The notes beneath the pieces were generated by a model, which saw only the letters and a list, made by a program, of their open reading frames with translations, was not told the origin of the DNA and made no database searches. A stretch of 64,000 nucleotides of DNA from Zingiber officinale (lineage: Eukaryota > Streptophyta > Magnoliopsida > Zingiberales > Zingiberaceae): the NCBI RefSeq assembly GCF_018446385.1, contig NC_055991.1:115859794-115923793 (forward strand), given 5' to 3'. The position numbers and the translations under genes were made by a program. This document shows, one piece after another, positions 10,101 to 19,100 of this stretch (its first letter is position 1; each line of letters opens with the position of its first letter).

Positions 10101-13100
10101 CTCGGAAGCCTAGTCCCCAACACTTTCCGCCTTTTATGCGGCGTCGTCGTCTTGTTCAAAATCCACAACATCTCCCTCCGACCGGAGGTTTTCTATTATT
10201 TTTATTACCCTAAACAGTCCGAGCTGGGCACATATATGTTCCAGGCTCGGCTCGGTTTAGTTTTCTTCAATAAACTGCCCTCTTCCAATAAGCATTGGAA
10301 AGAATTCTACTTCTACCTTCGTATGCCCGAGCGGGCCCCTTTCCGAACCCAGTGGCAGGTCGGACCACCCATCTCACCAGAACTCAAAAGGTTCAAAACC
10401 CGACCGGACTATCTACATGCCGCCAACATGCTAGCCGGTCTGAAGTTTGACATCACTAAGTTCCTGCCTGAAGGGGTGATGTACATATTCGGCCTGAGTC
10501 TGATTAGAACCCCCCTCCCGAGCGGCTTCGGTAAGAATTTTACTTGTATATTTGCCTTGATTGCTAACTGATTTTCTCCTTTTTCCATTGCAGCGAACGT
10601 CATCATGGAGTCTGTAATGGCCGGCATTTTGAAAAGAAAGGCGGCGGCGGCGCTCGAGGCCGCGGCTGCCAAAGAAATGGAGGCGCTTGGCATTGAGTCG
10701 GTCGGCTCACATGAAGGAGAGAGCGATACGAACGCGGGGGAGTCGGCCGCTCAGGCTTCTATCCCGGAGCCAGCGGCTGGCGCAACTGCTAGTCAAGAGC
10801 CTTCTGTTCGGGAGGAGGGCTCCGCTCAGGAGGAAGAGCGCCCTCTCCGACAAAAGAGGCGCCGCATCGAGACACCCCTCCGCTCGGCTACTTCCGCGGT
10901 CCAGCCGGCCGAACGGACCACCGCAGCTTTTCGCTGCAAAGCTCCAGAGGTCGAGGCCATTTCGTCCGATCGAACCCCATCCCAGCTGGATGCGTCTGCG
11001 GACCCTCTCGAAGCCATTTCAGTCAGCGTCCTTCCCCCCGCTCCCCGCCAAGTCCAGCGTTCGACAATTTTGTCCCAATTCTTTGCTCCGGCCTCCGATC
11101 CTTCCCCGGCCTCCGCTCAGACGACTCCCGGTCGGCATCGTACCATCCGGGTCTCGCTTCACCTCCCCACTGAAGAATTGTTGCCCGAGTCCGATCGGCC
11201 GACCGCGCCCGAGCACACGATCACCCTGAAGGGGCATTTAGCCGAAATGTGGGCCAACGCTCGGGCACGCGTCGCTATGATTCCACTCCGCAGTCTGGCC
11301 AACAGCCACATGCAGCAGGCTACTGGGGTAAGCCAATTTTCTCAAGGCCTTTACGTATTCTTTCCGATCGGCTACTAACACTCTTGCTTATGTCAGAGAT
11401 GGGTGGAGGAGATCGCGGTCTCCAATCATCTGGCTATGGTGGACGAAGAATTAAAGAGGCTGAAGGCTCCGGACGACCCTTCCGGCTCACAAGGTCCATC
11501 ATATGCCGAGCTGCAGAAAGAGCTCAGAAATACTCAAGCTCTATTGGAGGCCGAACGGAAGAAGACGGCCGACCAGGCTCACACTCTAGCCGAACTTGAT
11601 CGCCAGAACAAATCACTGGATCGTAAAATAAGCCTGGTGACCGAGCGGAAGAAGACGGCTATCTCCGATCTGGAGAAGAAGAATGTCGAAGCTCGGGGTC
11701 TGGAGCAAAAAGTTAAAGAGCTGATGGACCAGCTGGCCGGCGAGAAGGCGGCCCGCTCGGCGGAGGCAAATAAGCATAAGGAGGAGCTGAAAACTCTGCA
11801 AGAGTCCCTCGCAGCCTCACAAGCGGCCTTCAAGGAGTATCAAGAAGCTGAGCCTGGCCGAGTCGCAGCCCTGAGGCCGAATTACATCCGTTCAGAAGTG
11901 TTCTCGGAGAAAGTCTGCGAACGGATGTACACTGCCTTCGAGCTCGCTATGACTGCCACCACAACTTATTTGAAGTCCAAGGGTCATCTTGCCGACTCCG
12001 TCCTCATCCCGGCCCAAGACCAAGCGGCGCTTCTCAGCACCATCCCCCAGGACATTTATGATTTCCTTGAATAGAAAGTTTTTATGTAACTCGGCCGCTC
12101 GGCCAAACACTTATCTATTTTTGTAATTCTGCCGCTCGGCCTTAATTTCTTGAATGCTATCCTTTTATTTGCTTTTTCTTTTTCTTTTGCTAATCAATAT
12201 GAGTGTTGTTCGCTCGGCTCGCCAACTACCGTTGTTCATGTTCCTTCGCTTCTCCTCGTTATTCGCCTTTCATCCCACCTTTCTTGTGCTCGAAAGGGAT
12301 TTTTACGAAGTATTTTGCGTAGCTAGTCTGCTCGGCGGAATATATCCTGTTTCGCAAACGGGATTTTCTCCAGATGTTCACGAAGTACTTTTGGTTAATT
12401 GGACGATCGGGCAAACGACTTAAGAGTCGACCTCTTAATTGTCTTCTTCCGACCAGAGGGTTTATAGTCGCCGGCGCGACTCTCGATTTTTAATGTCGGA
12501 GCTCGACGGTCTTCCGGCCGGAGGGTTTATAGTTGCCGGCGCGACTCTCGATTTTTAACGTCGGTGCTCGACGGTCTTCCGGCCGGAGGGTTTATAGTCG
12601 CTGGCGCGACTCTCGATATTTAACGTCGGAGCTCAACGGTCTTCCGGCCGGAGGGTTTATAGTCGCCGGCGCGACTCTCGATTTTTAACGTCAGAGCTCG
12701 ACGGTCTTCCGGCCGGAGGGTTTGTAGTCGCCGGCGCGACTCACGATATTTAACGTCGGAACTCGACGGTCTTCCGGCCGGAGGGTTTATAGTCGCCGGC
12801 GCGACTCTCGATATTTAACGTCGGAGCTCGACGGTCTTCCGGCCGGAGGGTTTATAGTCGCCGGCGCGACTCTCGATATTTAACGTCGGAGCTCGACGGT
12901 CTTCCGGCCGGAGGGTTTATAGTCGCCGGTGCGACTCTCGATTTTTAACGTCGGAGCTCGACGGTCTTCTGGCCGGAGGGTTTATAGTCACCGGCGCGAC
13001 TCTCGATTTTTAACGTCGGAGCTCGACGGTCTTCCGGCCGGAGGGCTTATAGTCGCCGGCGCGACTCTCGATATTTAACGTCGGAGCTCGACGGCCTTTT

Positions 13101-16100
13101 TAAGACTAATTTCAACACTGCCGTTCGACGAAGATTGCCAAGTGCGTTTTTTATCATTTTGCTTCCTGCATTAAAAGAACACAGGCGACCAAGAGATATA
13201 CAAAATGAATTACCTCAGCGCACCTCTCACCCAGCTCGGTACGGCTGGAGATGATTTGCGCTCCATGGTCGATCCAGCCGCCGTCCGTCTTCATCCTCCA
13301 AATAATAAGCACCCGAGCGGAGCTTTTCGATGACCTTGAAGGGACCCGCCCAAGGAGCCTCCAGCTTGCCAACGTCCCCGACCGGCTTTACTTTCTTCCA
13401 CACTAGGTCGCCGACCTGGAAGGCTCTGGGGATCACGCGCCGGTTGTAATTCTGCTTCATCCTCTGCCGGTACGCCATCAGCCGGACAGACGCCTTGGCT
13501 CGTTCTTCGTCGATTAAGTCCAGCTCCATGTTCCTCCGCTCGGCATTGTCGTCATCATAGTTCTGGATCCGGTCGGACTCTACGCCAACTTCAACCGGGA
13601 TAACCGCTTCGCCGTCGTACACTAAATGGAACGGCGTGACGCCCGTTCCTTCCTTTGGAGTCGTGCGGATAGCCTATAAGACGCCTGGCAGCTCGTCCAC
13701 CCAACTTCCTCCTATGTGGTCAAGTCGAGCCCGAAGAATTCTGAGTATTTCTCTATTGGTTACTTCCGCTTGGCCGTTGCTTTGGGGATACGCCACGAAA
13801 GTAAAGTGCTGCTCAATGTCATAACTTTTGCACCATTCTTCGAGCTGCTTCCCGACGAACTGTCGTCCGTTATCAGATATGAGCCGACGAGGAATGCCGA
13901 ACCGACAGATTATATGCTACCAGATAAACTTTTTGACCATTTGCTCGGTGATCTTCGCCAGCGGCTCGGCCTCCACCCATTTAGAAAAGTAGTCGACCGC
14001 CACCAGTAGAAACTTCTGCTGACCGGTCGCCATAGGGAACGGACCCACGATATCCATTCCCCACTGATCGAACGGACAGGATACCGCAGACGCTTTCATC
14101 TCCTCTGCCGGTCGGTGGGAGAAGTTGTGGTACTTCTGGCAGGAGAGGCACGTCGCGACGGTCCGAGCGGCGTCTGCTTGCAGTGTTGGCCAGAAGTACC
14201 CGGCCAGCAGGATCTTCCTAGCCAACGATCGGCCGCTCGGATGTCCCCCGCACGATCCTTGGTGCACTTCCTGGAGGATGTACTCCGCGTCCTCCGCGCT
14301 CACACACATCAAAAGCGGACGAGAGAAAGCTTTCTTGTAAAGTTGATCTCCAACGAGTGTGAACCGACCGGCTCTCCTCCTCAATAGCTGGGCTTCCTCT
14401 CGATCGGACGGTGTCGCACCCGAGCGGAGAAACTCCATGATGACTGTCCTCCAATCGCTCGAAAATGTGAGGTCTTCCATCCGGTCGATGTGCACCACCA
14501 AGGATACTTGTTCGATCGGCTGCTGGATGACGACCGGTGATATTGAACTTACAAGTTTGGCTAACTCATCTGCCACCTGGTTCTCCGCTCGGGGTATCTT
14601 CTGGATGATGACTTCTCTAAAATGGGCCTTGAGTTTTTCGAAGGCCTCAGCGTATAGCTTGAGCCGAGCATTGTTAATCTCAAAGGTGCCCGAGAGCTGC
14701 TGAGCGGCCAGCTGAGAGTCTGAATGGATTTTTACCCGACCGGCTCCCACATGCCGGGCTGCCTGCAAGCCGGCGATGACGGCCTCATACTCCGCCTCAT
14801 TATTGGTGGCTTTGTAGTCTTGCCGAACGGATAAGTGCATCCGTTCTTCTTGGGGAGGAAGTAATAGCACACCAATCCCGCTCCCGAGCCGAGTAGACGA
14901 TCCGTCCACAAATATTTTCCACATAGCTTCGGGCTCGGGATTTAGCACCTCGGTAACAAAATCTGCTAAGGACTGCACCTTTATCGCCGATCGGGGTTGA
15001 TACTGAATGTCGAATTCGCTTAATTCCGTTGTCCATTTGATTAGCCGTCCGGACGCTTCCGGATTCAGCAGTACTCTTCCCAATGGGCTATTCGTCCGGA
15101 CGATGATTGTATGTGCCAGGAAATAAGGATGCAGTCTCCGAGCGGCGAGGACCAAAGCAAAAGCCAGCTTCTCGAGTCCAGTGTAGCGAGATTCAGCGTC
15201 TTTTAGAATATGGCTCAAGAAGTACACGGGTTGTTCTTCACCGCTCGTCCTCACTAATGCCGAGCCGACTGCCCGCTCGGTTGAAGATAAATAAATACAG
15301 AGCGGCTCACCCACAGTTGGCTTGGCTAATACGGGCAAGGAGTTCAGGTATGTCTTCAGCTCTTCGAACGCCCGGTCGCATTCCTCGTCCCAATGAAACT
15401 TAGAAGCTTTGCGCAGGATCTTGAAAAAAGGGAGGCTCCGGTCGGCAGTCTTAGAAATGAATCTTGACAATGCTGTTATCCGACCGATCAGGCGCTGTAC
15501 TTCCCTCAGATTTCTTGGAGGCGGCATCTCTTGCAACGTTTTTACTTTGCTGGGATTTGCCTCTATGCCCCGCTCGATCACTATATAGCCCAAAAAACGC
15601 CCACCTTTTGCTCCGAACAAACATTTCTGAGGGTTGAGCTTGACTCCATACTTCCTCAGCGTTCGGAAGGTCTCCTCCATGTCCGTAAAAAAGATCAGCC
15701 GCTCGGACGGACTTGATGAGAATATTATCCACGTACACTTCTAGATTGCGTCTGATCTGCTCTTTGAATACTTTATTCATCAAGCGCCGGTAAGTTGCTC
15801 CTGCGTTCTTCAATCCGAACGGCATTACATTGTAGCAGTAAGTGCCGTCGGCTGTGACGAAACTAACCTTTTCTTGATCCTCTCGGGCGAGCGACACCTG
15901 ATGGTAGCCCTGATAAACGTCCAGCATGCATATTAACTCGCACCCGGCTGTGGAGTCCACCAGTTGATCAATCCGAGGCAGAGGGTAGAAATCTTTTGGG
16001 CATGCTTTGTTGAGATCCCGGAAATCAATGCAAACCCTCCACTTGTTGCCCGGCTTGGAGACTAGCACCACGTTCGCCAACCAGCTTGGAAACTGCACTT

Positions 16101-19100
16101 CATGTATGTGGCCGGCCTCCAGGAGCTTCTCGACCTCCGCTCGGATGATGGCGTTCTGTTCGGCGCTGAAGTCCCTCTTCCTTTGCTTCACCGGCCGAGC
16201 GTCCGGTCGGACGTGGAGTTCATGCTGTGCTATACTTAGCGAAATCCCCGGTAGCTCATGCGTCGACCAAACGAAGACATCGCAGTTTCTCTGGAGACAT
16301 TTGATCACCTCCTTTTTATGGCTTGCCTCCAGATCGGCCGCGATGAATGTGGTGGTCTCCGATCGGGTCGGGTGGATCTGCACCTCCTCTTTTTCTTCAT
16401 AAACCAAAGAGGGTGATTTTTCGGTTATAGCGTTCACCTCGATCTGTGGCGTCTTCCGCGCGGAATTAGCTTCCGCTCGGACCATCTCGACGTAGCATCG
16501 CCGAGCCGCCAGCTGGTCTCCTCGTACTTCTCCAACTTTGTCTTCCACCGGGAACTTAATTTTCTGGTAGAAGGTGGAGACGGCCGCTCGGAACTCACTG
16601 AGCGCCGGTCGCCCCAGGATAACATTGTATGTTGAAGGAGAGTCGACCACGACAAAGTTGGCAGTCCGCGTCCTTCTGAGCGGCTCTTCTCCCAATGAAA
16701 TAGCCAGTCGGACCTGTCCGACCGGCATAACTTCATTGCCCGTGAACCCGTAGAGGGGGGTTGTCATGGACAGCAGCTCGGCTCGATCGATTTGCAGTTG
16801 GTCGAAGGCCTTTTTGAAGATGATGTTGACCGAACTGCCTGTATCAATAAAAATGCAGTGAATAGTATAATTTGCTATTACCGCTTTGATAATGAGGGCG
16901 TCGTCATGTGACACTTCGACTCCCTCTAGGTCCCTGGGCCCGAAGATGATTTCGGGTCCGCTCGCCCGTTCCTGACTGCAGCCGACCGCATGGATCTGGA
17001 GCTGCCTGACACTTGCCTTCCTTGCTCTGTTGGAGTCTCCTCCGGTCGGCCCTCCAGCTATTATGCTGATTTCGCCGCGGAACGTGTTGCTTCTATTTTC
17101 TTCCTCCCGTGCGGACGGCCTAGGCCGCTCCTTAGACATCCGGGGATTGTCCTCGTGCCTTTGAGGATGATGCCGCTCGGGAGACTGTCGTTGTCGCCTG
17201 TCGCCGATACGCCGATCTGCTTCAAAGTGTCGCTGTCGCCTGTCGGATGATGGCGATCGACGATGGCCACTCCGAGGAACGGGGTGGGCGATCAGGGGAA
17301 GGCTTCTGCAATATCTTGTGTTATGCGTGTCCGTCCGGTGGAACGAGCAAAACATCGGGGTCCATATCTTCTTTTTTGGTTTGGGTCGCTCGGCAGCTAC
17401 CTCTTGAACGGCGTGGGACCTTGCGTGGTAAGGGCGGACTGCTTCAACTCGAGGTCCTCTGGGCGGCTGGTGGCCAGCGAGCAACTTCCGCTCGGCGGGG
17501 GATGGCCGCTCGGTTGGAGCTTCTTTTCTTCGGGCCGCTTGGGCTTCCTCCACATTAATGTACTCATTAGCCCGGTGCAACATATGATCATAGTCTCGGG
17601 GCGGCTTTCGAATAAGTGAGCGAAAAAATCACCATCCACGAGGCCCTGCGTGAATGCATTCATCATTGTTTCTGAGGTGGCTGTTGGAATATCCATGATC
17701 ACCTGGTTGAATCGCTGGATGTATGCTCGGAGCGACTCCCTGGGCTCTTGTTTGATGGCGAATAGACTGACACTAGTTTTCTGGTAACGCCGACTGCTTG
17801 CGAAATGGTGGAGAAAGGCCGTGCGGAACTCCTTGAAGCTGGTAATGGATCCGTCCGGCAGCCTCCGAAACCACTGTTGCGCCGATCCCGAGAGGGTGGT
17901 AAGAAACACCCGGCATTTCACTCCATCTGTGTATTGATGTAGTGTAGCCGTGTTGTCAAACTTACCTAGATGATCGTCCGGATCGGTGGTCCCGTTGTAT
18001 TCCCCGATCGCCGGGGGCACATAATGTTTTGGCAGAGGGTCCCGCAGGATGACCTCTGAAAATTGTCGGTTGATCCGTTCGGGGGAGGTGTCCGTTCGGA
18101 GGGCCTTGCCTTTTCTGTTGTCTCGCATAGGCGCCTCGTCGGATGAAGATCCTCGGTCACGATTAACTGTTGCGGTTTCAGGAGGCGTACGAAATAGGGC
18201 CCGATGAAATGGAATCGTGGCCGGTGGTGCTTCCGCTCGGCCTCCCGACGCTGACGTCGCTTGTTGATCCATCCGCTCGGCTTGCGCCTTCTGTTTCTGT
18301 TCCACCAGCTTAGCTGCTCTTACCTCGATCAGAGCGTCGAGCTCCTCCGTGGAGAGCATCACCGTATGCGATCGTTCAGCTTCGTCCATTGCTTTCGCTC
18401 GGATGCAGATGCGTTCCCACAGACGGCGCCAATTTGATCCTGTCCGAACGCTGAATCGATGGACGCTGGGCACGTGGCGCTCTCCGAATCGATGACGTAG
18501 ATCTCTGACCGCCCGTATGGAGCTCCGGCGAACCTGCAAAGAAGTCGGGCCGGGAAGGGGTTCCCGGCGACGACCCTCCGACGCTCAAGTCAGGCAAGAG
18601 GAAACTAGGAAGTGGCTTCGAATATCGGAGAATGCATACCTCCGGCGAAGTGTGAGGACCCTTATATAGAGCTGTGAAGAGGCTCATGTACACATACTGA
18701 GGCGAATACGTGTCCTCTAACCATACCTCAGTATGGGTTTGTCAGAGGAGCTTGTCTGACACCATACTGCTACAGTCCGAGCACCTCTCTGATGGGACGG
18801 CATGATCTTCTGTCGTAAGGTTCAAGTCAGCGTATGACTTAGTCGTTGGACACGCCTGTTGTCAGAAGATGTTTCTCGATGTCTCCCTTGTCCTTTTGTC
18901 TCTTCTGTTCCCGTGCCGAGCGTCTAGCCGCTCGGCAGTCCCATCACGTCCGACCGGACGTAGGTAATGATCCGCTTGGAAGATTCCAGGTCGTATGCTC
19001 GGATGGAACTGTTCACAGCATTATTGCTTTATGCCTCGGCCGAGCGGGCTACCCGCTCGGCCGGGCGACCTTGTTCATCATGAGCGTCGGAGACCCGACT

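Noticed and set aside
13636-14703. Plus-strand frames opposite the integrase and RNase H region
   Set aside because: Shadows of the minus-strand pol frame; the recognisable domains are all on the other strand.
16007-17619. Plus-strand frames of 86-131 aa opposite gag-protease-RT
   Set aside because: Reverse-complement shadows of a GC-rich coding region, with no start context or homology.
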